Positions 27,478-35,974 are shown, counted from the stretch's first letter. The stretch is DNA of 64,000 nucleotides from Peribacillus frigoritolerans (GCF_004358755.1 NZ_SMZY01000003.1:186001-250000), one strand, 5' to 3'. Numbers and translations: made by a program. The notes: generated by a model not told the origin, from the sequence alone.

Positions 27478-28248
27478 TTAGATTTTGTCAAACCACTCTT
27501 CTAATGAATCAACCGTATATGTCGGCTTTTCATCGTAATTAAGCAAATGCTCGCGAAGAGTCACTCCAGTGTGTACAAGGAGAGTATCCAAACCTGTATT
27601 CATGCCCGCTTTGATATCCGTGTCATAGTTATCCCCGACCATTAACGTATCTTCAGGATCTGTGCCCAATACTTTTAAAGCCTGTTCCATTATAATGCTT
27701 TCCGGTTTGCCGATAAAAATTGGCTTAACGGCAGTTGATACGGCAATCACCGATGTTAAGGAGCCGTTCCCCGGGAGCAGCCCTCGTTCTGTAGGTATGG
27801 CAATATCCCCATTAGTTGAAACGAACGTTGCCCCATTGCGGACAGCGATACAGCCCAATGCTAACTTTTCATAGTTAATGCCTCTGTCTATACCCTTTAC
27901 GACAAAATCAGGATTATCATCCACAAGCTTCAGGCCCCGTTCAATCAATGCCTGCTGAATGCCTTCTTCACCAATCACATAAACAGTTGCATCTGATTTT
28001 TTCTCGTAAATGAAATTTGCAGTTGCCTGACTTGTTGTAAATACTTTATCTTCGTCTGCAGGGATGTCAAATAAATTTAATTTATCAGCTACTTGCTTTG
28101 GAGTTCTTGATGAATTATTTGTAACAAATAAATACGGTATTTCTTTTTCTTTTAATAATTTAACAAAATCGCTTGCTTCTTCAATTCGTTCTTTGCCGCG
28201 ATACATGGTTCCATCCAGGTCAATTAAGTAGCCTTTGTACTTCTTCAT
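27478..28248 (-). CDS. yutF: HAD-IIA phosphatase (NagD/p-nitrophenyl phosphatase type, YutF)
   Basis: A 256-residue haloacid dehalogenase of the IIA cap class. Motif I LIDLDGTMYRGKE (nucleophile and acid Asp), motif II FVTNNSSRTP, motif III Lys in FIGKPESIIME, and motif IV VGDNYDTDIKAG are all present. It hydrolyses small phosphomonoesters in the cytosol with Mg2+; nucleotide or sugar phosphates are likely substrates. ATG behind AAGGAGTGAG. It lies downstream of yutE on the same strand, with an 85-base gap. Confidence 0.92.
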   Translation of the reverse strand: MKKYKGYLIDLDGTMYRGKERIEEASDFVKLLKEKEIPYLFVTNNSSRTPKQVADKLNLFDIPADEDKVFTTSQATANFIYEKKSDATVYVIGEEGIQQALIERGLKLVDDNPDFVVKGIDRGINYEKLALGCIAVRNGATFVSTNGDIAIPTERGLLPGNGSLTSVIAVSTAVKPIFIGKPESIIMEQALKVLGTDPEDTLMVGDNYDTDIKAGMNTGLDTLLVHTGVTLREHLLNYDEKPTYTVDSLEEWFDKI

Positions 28249-28333
28249 CTATCTCACTCCTTGCTTTATGTAAAAAAAAAATTAGACGCCTTCTTAAAAA
28301 GAAATCGTCCATTCATTATAATACGTTTATTCT

Positions 28334-28771
28334 TTAATGTCTAAAAGCGGAAACCGGCCCAAGTTCATTTTCCAGATAAACCCTTACACGGGATGGGAAA
28401 TTTTGAAGCACCTCTGACTGTTTTTTCAAGCTGTCTGTAAGAGCAGTGTGATCGATGGATAGATACTCCTGGACGAGCTGTTTACGGAAACCGATTACTT
28501 CTTTCAGTCCGGCAGCTTCATCCTGTTCAACCACTTTTTCATCCAGCATAATATCGATAATATCCTCATAGCTGCCCGGGTCTCTCATAATAAATCCGTC
28601 AATAATGGCATTCCCTGTATCCAGTATGGCTTCAATCATCATTTGCGCTAGACGTTCAAGCGCTTTCACTTCTATGTCTGTTTTCCATTCATTGTGCTCA
28701 CCAAATAAAGTAAAATTCTTTTCAAAATAAACCAAGGTTTCTTCAATTTTATCACGATCCACAAAATACAT
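28334..28771 (-). CDS. yutE: YutE, DUF86 / HepT-like protein
   Basis: A 145-residue all-helical DUF86 protein, the fold of HepT RNase toxins. Family landmarks seen: ERLAQMMIEAILDTGNAIIDGFIM and, later, GFRKQLVQEYLSID. HepT toxins carry RX4HXY; here the position is RX4QXY, so the catalytic histidine is replaced. There is no MNT nucleotidyltransferase antitoxin gene beside it. Both points argue for a non-toxic housekeeping paralogue. I believe B. subtilis YutE has the same change, from memory. ATG behind GGGAGTG. Confidence 0.85.
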   Translation of the reverse strand: MYFVDRDKIEETLVYFEKNFTLFGEHNEWKTDIEVKALERLAQMMIEAILDTGNAIIDGFIMRDPGSYEDIIDIMLDEKVVEQDEAAGLKEVIGFRKQLVQEYLSIDHTALTDSLKKQSEVLQNFPSRVRVYLENELGPVSAFRH

Positions 28772-28915
28772 CTTTTGACACTCCCAACTTTCTTACTCAA
28801 TACTTGTATTTTATCACAATTTGGCCGATTTCAATATTTCCTTGCAGCTGGTTTCGGTAAAGATGAACGTTTGCTATGATAGAGGAAAATGATATGGAAT
28901 AAAGGGGAAATGATG

Positions 28916-29182
28916 ATGTCCGAACGATTTTATTTATATGATGATACTGTTGAAACAAAAACACGCTTTGTCAGCTTTATGGGAGAAAACAGCCGCTTTG
29001 ATCTAGCCATTGTTAAGTCTGACCGCTATTACGGCAAACACCTTGTTCTGAATTTATTGAGCAGCCGTTTTGCCATTATCGGCGAAGATGACCTGAATGA
29101 ACCGGGATATATTGAACATGCCTTCAGTCTCGAGGAAGACGAAGCAAATGAGCTGAGGGAATTTTTGTATGAAATGGTGTAA
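28916..29182 (+). CDS. DUF3055 family protein, 88 aa
   Basis: An 88-residue protein with the DUF3055 pattern: ERFYLYDDTVETKTRFVSFMGENSRFDLAIV, then GKHLVLNLLSSRFAIIGEDDL and an acidic end (SLEEDEANELREFLYEMV). Three in-frame ATGs stand in a row; the last (28916) has the best distance (seven bases) from AAAGGGGA. Cytosolic, no enzymatic motif, function unknown. Conserved near yutE in bacilli. A dispersed repeat begins 34 bases downstream and no ordinary terminator is present, so the repeat may shape its 3' end. Confidence 0.85.
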   Translation: MSERFYLYDDTVETKTRFVSFMGENSRFDLAIVKSDRYYGKHLVLNLLSSRFAIIGEDDLNEPGYIEHAFSLEEDEANELREFLYEMV

Positions 29183-29216
29183 GGATAATAACTAGTCATC
29201 GATCGTACACTAAAAA

Positions 29217-29367
29217 AGAAAAGCGGAATCGCCCGTTTAGCTCCGACAGACAGATAAGGATCCGTCAGAAAAGGCGCTTATCGCCTTTACTGACGGATCC
29301 GTTCTGGCCGAGGAGTTGGGCGATTCCGCTTGCCATCAATTCACTAAACTTTATACTTTCTTATCTC
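29217..29367 (+). repeat. Dispersed GGATCC-hairpin element, copy B (most complete fold)
   Basis: Outer stem: 29221-29234 (AAGCGGAATCGCCC) pairs perfectly with 29318-29331. Inner stem: GGATCCGTCAG at 29258-29268 pairs perfectly with 29290-29300, extended by AAGGCG/CGCC. The 3' tail TTTATACTTTCTTATCTCT is shared with copy E. It fills the gap between the DUF3055 gene and the next + gene. Confidence 0.92.
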
Positions 29368-29388
29368 TCGAAAAAAGCAGGTGAGACA

Positions 29389-29676
29389 ATGGATGATAAA
29401 GAAAAACGGGAGTACACGGATTTTTCAAATGTTGAAGATATGAGGAATTTGGTGCTGCCTGAAATTTTTCCTGAGGGGCCATACGGTGCACCTCGCGGCA
29501 AGGATGAACCTGTGGAAAACAAGAGTTCAGAGTGGAAAGAAGGCCAGCGGTATTACAGCGCATTTAACTATGAATTCAAATCGCTCCATCAGAATTTGCC
29601 AAGGCAGTACCCTGGAGCACATCCTCCCCACGACGATCCTGAGAAAAACGAAGAACCTCCTTATACGTCAAAATAA
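29389..29676 (+). CDS. Conserved small cytosolic protein, 95 aa
   Basis: A 95-residue acidic protein rich in Glu, Pro and Tyr. Conserved-looking stretches are DFSNVEDMRNLVLPEIFPEGPYG and NYEFKSLHQNLPRQYPGAHPPHDDP. No signal peptide, cysteine or membrane helix. It resembles short Bacillus proteins annotated only as 'cytosolic protein', always near yutD. ATG behind AGGTGAG. Its promoter would have to lie within or just after repeat copy B. Function unknown. Confidence 0.78.
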   Translation: MDDKEKREYTDFSNVEDMRNLVLPEIFPEGPYGAPRGKDEPVENKSSEWKEGQRYYSAFNYEFKSLHQNLPRQYPGAHPPHDDPEKNEEPPYTSK

Positions 29677-29705
29677 TAAGCCGCGGATTTCCTCCGCGGC
29701 TTATT
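29675..29705. terminator. Bidirectional terminator
   Basis: AATAAGCCGCGGA/TCCGCGGCTTATT with a five-base loop. It overlaps the stop codons of both convergent genes (the + gene ends at 29676 and yutD at 29701). Confidence 0.92.
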
Positions 29706-29976
29706 TCTTTATTCTTTTTAAGACAAAATGGGCACAGCCGAAGTTGCAGTACTCAAATATGTACTCATCAAGTGTACTGATTTTTGTGTCATAGGAGGCT
29801 TTTTGATTTTGATCGTCAAAAAAGCCTTTAAGTCTAAGCTGGTTATAACCCCAGTCACCGACGATGTAATCATATTTATTCAGAATTTCTGAGTAACGCG
29901 CTTTAAAAGCCTCTTCATTAAAGCCATTTTTTTCGTCTTTAATGAGCTCAAAGCTATGATTTTGAACCGTTATCAC
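29701..29976 (-). CDS. yutD: YutD, DUF1027 family protein
   Basis: A 91-residue YutD-like protein. The family's core is clear: KYDYIVGDWGYNQLRLKGFFDDQN, then ISTLDEYIFEYCNFGCAHFVLKR with two cysteines in CNFGC. The GTG at 29976 sits six bases after GAGGTG and gives the usual N-terminus (ITVQNHSFELIKDE). A longer frame to 30033 would add 19 unsupported residues. Cytosolic; function unknown. Divergent from the YhcN/YlaJ lipoprotein gene. Confidence 0.86.
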   Translation of the reverse strand: MITVQNHSFELIKDEKNGFNEEAFKARYSEILNKYDYIVGDWGYNQLRLKGFFDDQNQKASYDTKISTLDEYIFEYCNFGCAHFVLKRIKK

Positions 29977-30089
29977 TACTATCACCTCGCATGAAAGCTG
30001 TCTAAATACTATCATAATCGATTTCCCCATCAATTGCTAAGAAAGATTGCATTTGTTTTGGTCACCCTAAGGTTACGGAGGTGTTTGCG

Positions 30090-30740
30090 ATGAAGAAAAT
30101 CGCGTTCACGGCATCCTTAATAGGTATGATCATCATGACTGGATGCCAGAATACTGCAAGTGAAAATGAATTGTTTGAGGATAACGGCAATACCGTAAAT
30201 GTTAACAACGAAAATGGCATAAAAAACGGAAAAGATACTAACTCCGGTTTTGGCTATGTGCGTCATGTAAAAAACAATTTAGCTCAGGAAAATGATTACG
30301 ACAAAGTGCCTCAAGTTGATTACGAAAAGACGGCTAATGCCATTTCCAGCTTAATCGTTCAACTTCCTAATATCCAGGATGTGGCAACACTTGTTACCGA
30401 TGAAGAAGTCCTGATCGCCTATCAGTCGGATACGAAAAATCGAAATGAAACAGCGGATCAAGTGAAAAAAACGGCGATTTCCGTTGTTCCCAGATACTAC
30501 CACGTTTACCTGTCCGATGATCCTGAGATGATTAAACAAGTCGAAGGATACTCAGGCCTTGATCCAGAAAGCAGAGATATTGATCAAATTATCAATAATA
30601 CAATAAAAGAAATGCTGAAATCACCACAAGGCCGCAAACTGAACAAAGGTGAAAACGCAAACGGAGAAGGCTACGGCGAAACAAACGAAAACCTTGATCA
30701 GGACATGAAGGACAAGTACGAACAGACCCGGTATAAATAG
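30090..30740 (+). CDS. yutC: YhcN/YlaJ-family sporulation lipoprotein (YutC)
   Basis: A 216-residue lipoprotein. The signal peptide ends in a lipobox (IIMTGC, Cys about residue 16), followed by an Asn-rich linker. The YhcN/YlaJ domain (about 65-170) includes YEKTANAISSLIVQLPNIQDVATLVTDEEVLIAY and VKKTAISVVPRYYHVYLSDDP. The C-terminus is low complexity (GENANGEGYGETNENLDQD). The family is found in spore inner membrane and germination contexts. The ATG at 30090 lies six bases after GGAGGTG. Its stop codon runs directly into repeat copy C. Confidence 0.83.
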   Translation: MKKIAFTASLIGMIIMTGCQNTASENELFEDNGNTVNVNNENGIKNGKDTNSGFGYVRHVKNNLAQENDYDKVPQVDYEKTANAISSLIVQLPNIQDVATLVTDEEVLIAYQSDTKNRNETADQVKKTAISVVPRYYHVYLSDDPEMIKQVEGYSGLDPESRDIDQIINNTIKEMLKSPQGRKLNKGENANGEGYGETNENLDQDMKDKYEQTRYK

Positions 30741-30882
30741 AAAAGCGGAATCGCCCCGGTTAGCGCAGGCAGACAGATAAGGATCCGACAGAAATGGCGC
30801 TTTTTGCCAATGCTTGCGGATCCGTTCTGGGCGATGGAGCTGGACAATGTAGAAAAGCGGAGCCGACTGGTAAGCCCCGACA
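30739..30882 (+). repeat. Dispersed GGATCC-hairpin element, copy C plus partial second copy
   Basis: Starts on the yutC stop codon. Core GGATCCGACAG...GGCGCTTTTTGCC...GCGGATCC is present, but the segment CCGAGGAG between GTTCTGG and GCGATGGAGC is deleted. A 5' fragment of a second copy (AGAAAAGCGGAGCCGACTGG) follows at about 30850. Confidence 0.88.
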
Positions 30883-30905
30883 ATTTATTTATTTAAACAG
30901 ATAGC

Positions 30906-30938
30906 AAAAGTACCCGCATCAATGATGCGGGTACTTTT
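30906..30938 (-). terminator. Terminator of lipA
   Basis: AAAAGTACCCGCATC/GATGCGGGTACTTTT, 15-bp perfect stem with a three-base loop. Confidence 0.95.
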
Positions 30939-30939
30939 A

Positions 30940-31836
30940 TTAAGCCTGTGCCTGTCTTGCTTTAGTTGCTGCATTAACCTGCTCATCTGCATGATAGGAA
31001 GAACGAACAAGCGGACCTGCTTCACAGTGGCTGAAGCCTTTGCTCATTGCAATTTCCCGAAGCTCTGCAAATTCTTCAGGTGTGTAATATTTCATTACTT
31101 TAAGATGCTTTTTTGAAGGCTGCAAGTATTGGCCGATTGTCATAATGTCAACATTGTTTGCACGCAAATCATCCATTGTTTCGATGATTTCTTCTTTTGT
31201 TTCGCCAAGACCAATCATTAAGCTTGATTTGGTCGGAATATCAGGCTGCATTTCTTTAGCGCGGCGCAGAAATTCGAGGGAACGGTCATATTTTGCACGT
31301 GCGCGAACTCTTGGAGTCAAACGTTTTACGGTTTCAATATTATGGTTTAGTATATCCGGTTTTGCGTCCATGAGTGTTTTTAAGTTTTCTTCCACTCCGC
31401 CCATATCAGATGGCAGTACTTCAATTGAAGTAAATGGACTTTTGCGGCGTACTGCACGGACTGTCTCGGCAAATACGTTTGCTCCCCCGTCACGCAGATC
31501 ATCTCTTGCAACCGCTGTAATAACAGCATGTTTTAAGTTCATCAATGCTACTGAATCTGCAACGCGTTCCGGCTCTTGTAAATCAAGTTCAGTCGGCAAC
31601 CCTGTTTTTACCGCACAGAAACGGCATGCACGAGTGCACACAGCGCCAAGAATCATAAATGTTGCAGTGCGTCTTACTGCCCAGCATTCATGAATATTGG
31701 GACATTTCGCTTCTTCACAAACGGTGTGAAGATTTTTTTCGCGCATCATTTTTTTTAAGCCTGTGTAATTTTCATTAGTGTTTAATTTTATTTTTAGCCA
31801 ATCCGGCTTTCTCAGGTATTCTTCTTTCTTAGCCAT
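30940..31836 (-). CDS. lipA: Lipoyl synthase
   Basis: A 298-residue radical-SAM enzyme that inserts two sulfurs into octanoyl-protein, in Bacillus onto GcvH-linked octanoate. Auxiliary cluster cysteines [12 protein letters not shown] and the radical-SAM CxxxCxxC in CTRACRFC are intact. The conserved serine that binds the auxiliary cluster is in the C-terminal LVRSSYHAD. The ATG at 31836 lies nine bases after GGAG; an earlier ATG touches the ribosome binding site. Monocistronic. Its product would act with gcvH, also in the window. Confidence 0.97.
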   Translation of the reverse strand: MAKKEEYLRKPDWLKIKLNTNENYTGLKKMMREKNLHTVCEEAKCPNIHECWAVRRTATFMILGAVCTRACRFCAVKTGLPTELDLQEPERVADSVALMNLKHAVITAVARDDLRDGGANVFAETVRAVRRKSPFTSIEVLPSDMGGVEENLKTLMDAKPDILNHNIETVKRLTPRVRARAKYDRSLEFLRRAKEMQPDIPTKSSLMIGLGETKEEIIETMDDLRANNVDIMTIGQYLQPSKKHLKVMKYYTPEEFAELREIAMSKGFSHCEAGPLVRSSYHADEQVNAATKARQAQA

Positions 31837-32059
31837 CTGAATCATCTCCAGTATGTATTGTAAGTATTCCTCTGATTCTGCGAATGTTCAGCATAAAAGG
31901 AAAATTTAAAATGAAATAGGTACATTAGTCACTTTAACATAACAGAGCAAGCTAGGACAAGGGAAAGAGAGCGAAGCAATTTCTAACATTTTCTACATAT
32001 GAATTTTCTTTATTACACCAAACTAAGGTTATGAAATTGGTTTAAAGGAGACCGGTAAT

Positions 32060-33055
32060 GTGAGAAAAATATGGATCCTGTTTATTCTTTGTTTCATCTG
32101 CACCGCCCTGCCTGATCAGGTGCTCGGGGCAGATAAAAGCATCGAACAAATTAATCAAGAACGAATGAACTTATTTAAAAAAGCTGAAACCATTACTCAA
32201 ATTCCCTGGTACGTACTGGCCTCTGTTGATCAATATGAGCGTAACGTAAGAAGAACCAGGAATGATATCCCTAAAGCAAAAGGCGTTATTGGCATCTATA
32301 TTAAACCGGAAATATGGACTGGGCTGCAAAATCCAGATAAGTCTGACACCAACCCGACAAGCATCTCTTTATTTGGCGGGATTGGCATTGACGGAAATGG
32401 CGACGGCAAGGCGGAGCCTGACAATGACGAAGATGTGCTGTTTACGTTTGCAGCCTATTTGCTGTCGTATGGAGTTGATCTCGAAAACATTAAAATTGGT
32501 CTTTGGGATTACTATCAGCGTGATAAAACAATTGGATTGATTTCAGGGCATATGAAGCTTTTTCAAAAATACGGAAGATTGGATCTTGATCAGCATTCTT
32601 TCCCTGTCCCTATTCGCTTCAACTACAGCTTTAAAAACACATGGGGAGATGCACGCGGCTGGGGCGGCCGAAGAATACATGAAGGCACAGACATCTTTGC
32701 CAATTACGGTGTTCCTGTGAGTTCTACTTGCTATGGAATCATTGAAATGAAAGGCTGGAACAGGTTTGGCGGCTGGAGGCTGGGAATTCGGGACAGCTCC
32801 AATACGTACCATTACTTTGCCCATCTGAATGGATTTGCAGATGGTCTTCAGGTAGGACAAATTGTGGAGCCCGGGCAGTTAATCGGTTCAGTCGGGAGCT
32901 CAGGCTATGGACCTCCAGGAACGTCTGGAAAGTTCCCTCCGCATCTTCATTATGGCATGTACAAAGATAATGGCAGAACAGAATGGTCATATGACCCTTA
33001 TCCGCAATTAAAAGTATGGGAACGAGCAGAATACAGGAAAAGAAAAAGAAAATAA
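32060..33055 (+). CDS. lytH: LytH/YunA, M23 peptidoglycan endopeptidase
   Basis: A 331-residue exported protein: signal peptide (residues 1-24, ending VLGA), a helical domain resembling YunA (IPWYVLASVDQYERNVRR...), and a C-terminal M23 metallopeptidase domain (about 205-320). Zinc ligands are in GRRIHEGTDIFANYG (HxxxD) and PPHLHYGMY (HxH). In B. subtilis LytH cleaves L-Ala-D-Glu in spore cortex side chains during sporulation. GTG start behind AAAGGAG. A dispersed repeat starts two bases after the stop codon. Confidence 0.9.
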   Translation: MRKIWILFILCFICTALPDQVLGADKSIEQINQERMNLFKKAETITQIPWYVLASVDQYERNVRRTRNDIPKAKGVIGIYIKPEIWTGLQNPDKSDTNPTSISLFGGIGIDGNGDGKAEPDNDEDVLFTFAAYLLSYGVDLENIKIGLWDYYQRDKTIGLISGHMKLFQKYGRLDLDQHSFPVPIRFNYSFKNTWGDARGWGGRRIHEGTDIFANYGVPVSSTCYGIIEMKGWNRFGGWRLGIRDSSNTYHYFAHLNGFADGLQVGQIVEPGQLIGSVGSSGYGPPGTSGKFPPHLHYGMYKDNGRTEWSYDPYPQLKVWERAEYRKRKRK

Positions 33056-33056
33056 G

Positions 33057-33210
33057 GCAAGCGCAAGCGCCCGTTTAACTCCGACAGACAGATAAGGATC
33101 CGACAGAAAAGGCGCTTTTTGCCCATACTTTCGGATCCGTTCTGGCCGATGAGCCTGAGAGTTGGAGCTATACATCAATGCGTAAAAATTTTATACTTTT
33201 TTATTGCTTA
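33057..33210 (+). repeat. Dispersed GGATCC-hairpin element, copy D
   Basis: GGCAAGCGCAAGCGCCCG start, core GACAGATAAGGATCCGACAG...GGCGCTTTTTGCCC...TTTCGGATCCGTTCTGGCC. It ends in the long tail with AAAATTTTATACTTTT, shared in part with copies B and E. Confidence 0.9.
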
Positions 33211-33211
33211 A

Positions 33212-33248
33212 ATAAACGGGTCAGCAATATACGCTGACCCGCATTTTA
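33212..33248 (-). terminator. Terminator of the NSS/MetS unit
   Basis: Minus strand CGGGTCAGC/GCTGACCCG hairpin followed by TTTATTT, two bases after the MetS-like stop codon. Confidence 0.88.
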
Positions 33249-33249
33249 A

Positions 33250-33354
33250 TTATGATCTTTTAGCTTTAACAACTGCATTAGCTATACTTGCAGCCAATCC
33301 GCCCCAAATAACAACCATGCCAACAATCATCATTGTAATTGCTCCGCCGCTCAT
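33250..33354 (-). CDS. MetS-like NSS transporter small subunit, 34 aa
   Basis: A 34-residue single-helix membrane protein: MSGGAITMMIVGMVVIWGGL, then ASIANAVVKAKRS. This matches the MetS family, the small subunit that methionine/alanine importers of the NSS family need in Corynebacterium. Its ATG overlaps the last base of the transporter stop codon (TAATG), a classic coupled pair, and it ends just before the terminator. Confidence 0.88.
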   Translation of the reverse strand: MSGGAITMMIVGMVVIWGGLAASIANAVVKAKRS

Positions 33355-34859
33355 TAGCGTGATACCTCCTTATCAGCTGGAAGCTCAATTGTATCCTTTT
33401 TCCATGTAATGAATGAGAACAGAATACCCACAATTAATGCTCCTGCTGCAACCAGCCACCCTGAATATAAAAGGAACTCACTTGAATAGGATCCTCCGCC
33501 ATACGGCTCCGCTCTAAGCTTATCAATCATCATGTAGCCCAGAACGATAGGAGTAATGACACCTAAGCATACTTTCCACCATGCTCCTAATTGAATATCT
33601 GAAATCTGGTTGGCATGTTTTTGAAGATCTGTTGCTTGTCTAAGTATCCAAATAACAACGATTACTTCAACAAAACCTGCCAAAGTCACACCAAAGCTGT
33701 TGATAAACTCATCTGCTACGTCCAAGAAGTTAATTCCGCCTCTTGTAGCAAATAAAAGAGAAATGATTGCTGATATTCCTCCGCCGATAAATACGGCTTT
33801 TGTTCTGGAAACTTTAAATTTATCTTGTACACCTGCTACAAACGTTTCAACAATTGAAATGAGTGATGTTAATCCTGCAAGTGTCAGCGATGCGAAGAAC
33901 AAGAAACCAAAAAGACCATTAAATGCCGGGAACTCATTAATAATTTGCGGGAATACGATAAAAGCTAAACCGATTCCTTTTGTAACAACTTCATTAACAG
34001 GAACACCCTGCTGCATTGCCATAAAACCAAGTGCACTGAATACTCCAATACCTGCAAGCAGTTCAAATGCAGAATTGCCGAATCCTGTAATAAATGCATT
34101 GTTCGTGATATCTGATTTTTTTGGAAGATAGCTTGAATAAGTAACCATAATTGCAAATGCGATGGATAAACTGAAGAAAATTTGTCCATATGCCGCTATC
34201 CATACTTTACCGTTAAAAATCATATCCCAATTCGGTTTGAAAAATGCTTCCAGACCCTGTGCTGCACCTTCTAAAGTTAATGCACGGATAACAATAATTA
34301 AGAATAAGAACACTAAGGTAGGAATAAAAATTTTATTTGCAAGTTCAATTCCTTTTTTAACACCTGCAAAGAGCACACCAAGTGTAACTAACCATACAAT
34401 TAATAGCGGCAAAAGCACGCCTGGCGCAAACCCGCCAAATTCGCCGGGAGCTGCAGCCTGAAGATAGTCACTGAAAAGGAATGTCTGTGTATCTTTTCCC
34501 CAGCTTAAATTTAATGAAAAGCCGCTGTACGAGATTGCCCAAGCTATAATGACCGAGTAATACGTTGAAATGACAAATGCGATGCCGACCTGCCACCAGC
34601 CTAGCCATTCAAATTTTTTGTTTAGTCTTGCATACGTTAATGGTGCTGATCCGCGGTATTTATGACCAAGCGTAAATTCCATAACAAGCAGCGGAATTCC
34701 TGCAGTCAATAGTGCAAATAGATACGGAATGAAGAAGGATCCCCCTCCATTTTCATAAGCAACTCCCGGAAAGCGCCAGATGTTTCCTAAGCCAATTGCC
34801 GATCCCACAGCTGCTAAAATAAATCCTGCCCTTGTTCCCCATTGTGGACGATTTTCCAT
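33354..34859 (-). CDS. NSS-family sodium-dependent amino acid transporter (MetP type)
   Basis: A 501-residue neurotransmitter:sodium symporter homologue with 11-12 membrane helices. The unwound TM1 Na+/substrate site is seen at RAGFILAAVGSAIGLGNIWRFPGVAYENGGG. The C-terminal helices and WKKDTIELPADKEVSR tail follow. The partner MetS-like gene suggests methionine or alanine import. The ATG at 34859 follows GCAGGAGGAA; a longer frame adds 13 unsupported residues. No S-box lies upstream, so any role in methionine uptake would not be SAM-controlled. Confidence 0.9.
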   Translation of the reverse strand: MENRPQWGTRAGFILAAVGSAIGLGNIWRFPGVAYENGGGSFFIPYLFALLTAGIPLLVMEFTLGHKYRGSAPLTYARLNKKFEWLGWWQVGIAFVISTYYSVIIAWAISYSGFSLNLSWGKDTQTFLFSDYLQAAAPGEFGGFAPGVLLPLLIVWLVTLGVLFAGVKKGIELANKIFIPTLVFLFLIIVIRALTLEGAAQGLEAFFKPNWDMIFNGKVWIAAYGQIFFSLSIAFAIMVTYSSYLPKKSDITNNAFITGFGNSAFELLAGIGVFSALGFMAMQQGVPVNEVVTKGIGLAFIVFPQIINEFPAFNGLFGFLFFASLTLAGLTSLISIVETFVAGVQDKFKVSRTKAVFIGGGISAIISLLFATRGGINFLDVADEFINSFGVTLAGFVEVIVVIWILRQATDLQKHANQISDIQLGAWWKVCLGVITPIVLGYMMIDKLRAEPYGGGSYSSEFLLYSGWLVAAGALIVGILFSFITWKKDTIELPADKEVSR

Positions 34860-35140
34860 GATGAATTCCTCCTGCTTGCGTTCTAGTTGATTGAACAATG
34901 TAAATATTTATTATTTTCTGATATCGTTTGACTGTTTTCATTATAATCCGACAATTTTCCTATGTCAAAAGCTTTTTTGAAAATTTAGTATATTAATATG
35001 ATAAAGTATTATGGCAAATGATGATTAGCAATGGGTATATAATCAGCTATTAAAGTAAAATAACTATTGCATTTACCCTTTTTATAACCAAATCGTATAC
35101 CATTAAAAGATTCCTTTCTTTTATAATCAGTCTTAACAAT
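34860..35140. other. AT-rich gene-free stretch
   Basis: About 280 bases between the NSS gene start and the yunB terminator. It should hold the NSS promoter. I see no gene with a ribosome binding site, no repeat and no structured leader in it. Confidence 0.5.
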
Positions 35141-35175
35141 TAAAAAGACAGCGGCTAATGGCACGCTGTCTTTAC
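35141..35175 (-). terminator. Terminator of yunB
   Basis: AAAGACAGCG/CGCTGTCTTT with a ten-base loop and T-run on the minus strand. Confidence 0.85.
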
Positions 35176-35206
35176 ATACAGATATAATAGGAATCGGCAC
35201 CATGAT

Positions 35207-35974
35207 TTACCTTCCAGACGATTCCGCCGGCACATCGATTGCGGGAGGAGAACCCGCTCCGCCGCCATTGTAATAACTTGGCACCTGCCCCTGTACTGCT
35301 TTAATAGCAATTGGTATTGTGTTTCTGACTGTAGCTGTTTGAGTGGAAAAGGGAATGACCACTTCTACATTCACTTCAATTTCAACAGCAATCTCAATTA
35401 AAGCATTATTAATTCCATACTGCTGAATCGTTTCTTTTACGTCAGTCTGCACTTCCCCCACTACATAGAAGCGTACCGGCACCCTCGGTCCCAAGTTCCC
35501 GATCAGCGCATTATTTGTAGCTTGACCCAATGGAATGGAATAAATAATTCCCTCCCCCTGCTCATCTTTTGATATATGTTCTCCTTCAGGAAGCTCGAGT
35601 GCATCAATATTTCCTTTCGAAGCCTCTCTCAAGTTCGTTTGAATTTTATCTGTAGTTTTAGCAAGCACGCTTCTGACAAACTTCGCGTTGAAGTCGATTG
35701 TCGTCACATTCCCTTTTTCATCTGTATCAACAACAAACATTTCTTCCACATCAACGTCTTCTTTTATATCTTTATTAATTGCATTTTGAATAACGAGTGT
35801 TGCAATCCGTTTTGTTTCCGTTTCTGCAACAGTCATTAATGTCGGTTCAATTCCTTTATTGACGATCCATAGACCTGCGGCTGTAGAAAAAATAAAAAAG
35901 ACAAGCGACAGCAGGAATACATAACGGAAAGGAAGCGGCCCCTTCTTATGAGGGCGTTTGCGGAATCTGGCCAA
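35207..35974 (-). CDS. yunB: Sporulation protein YunB
   Basis: A 255-residue protein with a basic N-terminus (RFRKRPHKKGPLPFRY) and one membrane helix (about residues 18-40). The extracytoplasmic part contains LVIQNAINKDIKEDVDVEEMF, NALIGNLGPRVPVRFYVVGEVQTDV and EIEVNVEVVIPFSTQTATVRNTIPIAIKAVQG, the YunB family core. In B. subtilis it is a SigE-dependent sporulation gene. The TTG start has GGGGGG eight bases upstream and no nearby ATG. Function in the mother cell or spore membrane is unknown. Confidence 0.88.
   Translation of the reverse strand: MARFRKRPHKKGPLPFRYVFLLSLVFFIFSTAAGLWIVNKGIEPTLMTVAETETKRIATLVIQNAINKDIKEDVDVEEMFVVDTDEKGNVTTIDFNAKFVRSVLAKTTDKIQTNLREASKGNIDALELPEGEHISKDEQGEGIIYSIPLGQATNNALIGNLGPRVPVRFYVVGEVQTDVKETIQQYGINNALIEIAVEIEVNVEVVIPFSTQTATVRNTIPIAIKAVQGQVPSYYNGGGAGSPPAIDVPAESSGR

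Noticed and set aside
28334-28771. Active HepT/MNT toxin-antitoxin pair
   Set aside because: No MNT gene adjacent and the catalytic His is replaced; the neighbouring genes are ordinary housekeeping genes.
34860-35206. Minus-strand coding frame at 35009-35203
   Set aside because: No ribosome binding site, low-quality sequence, and it runs through the yunB terminator.
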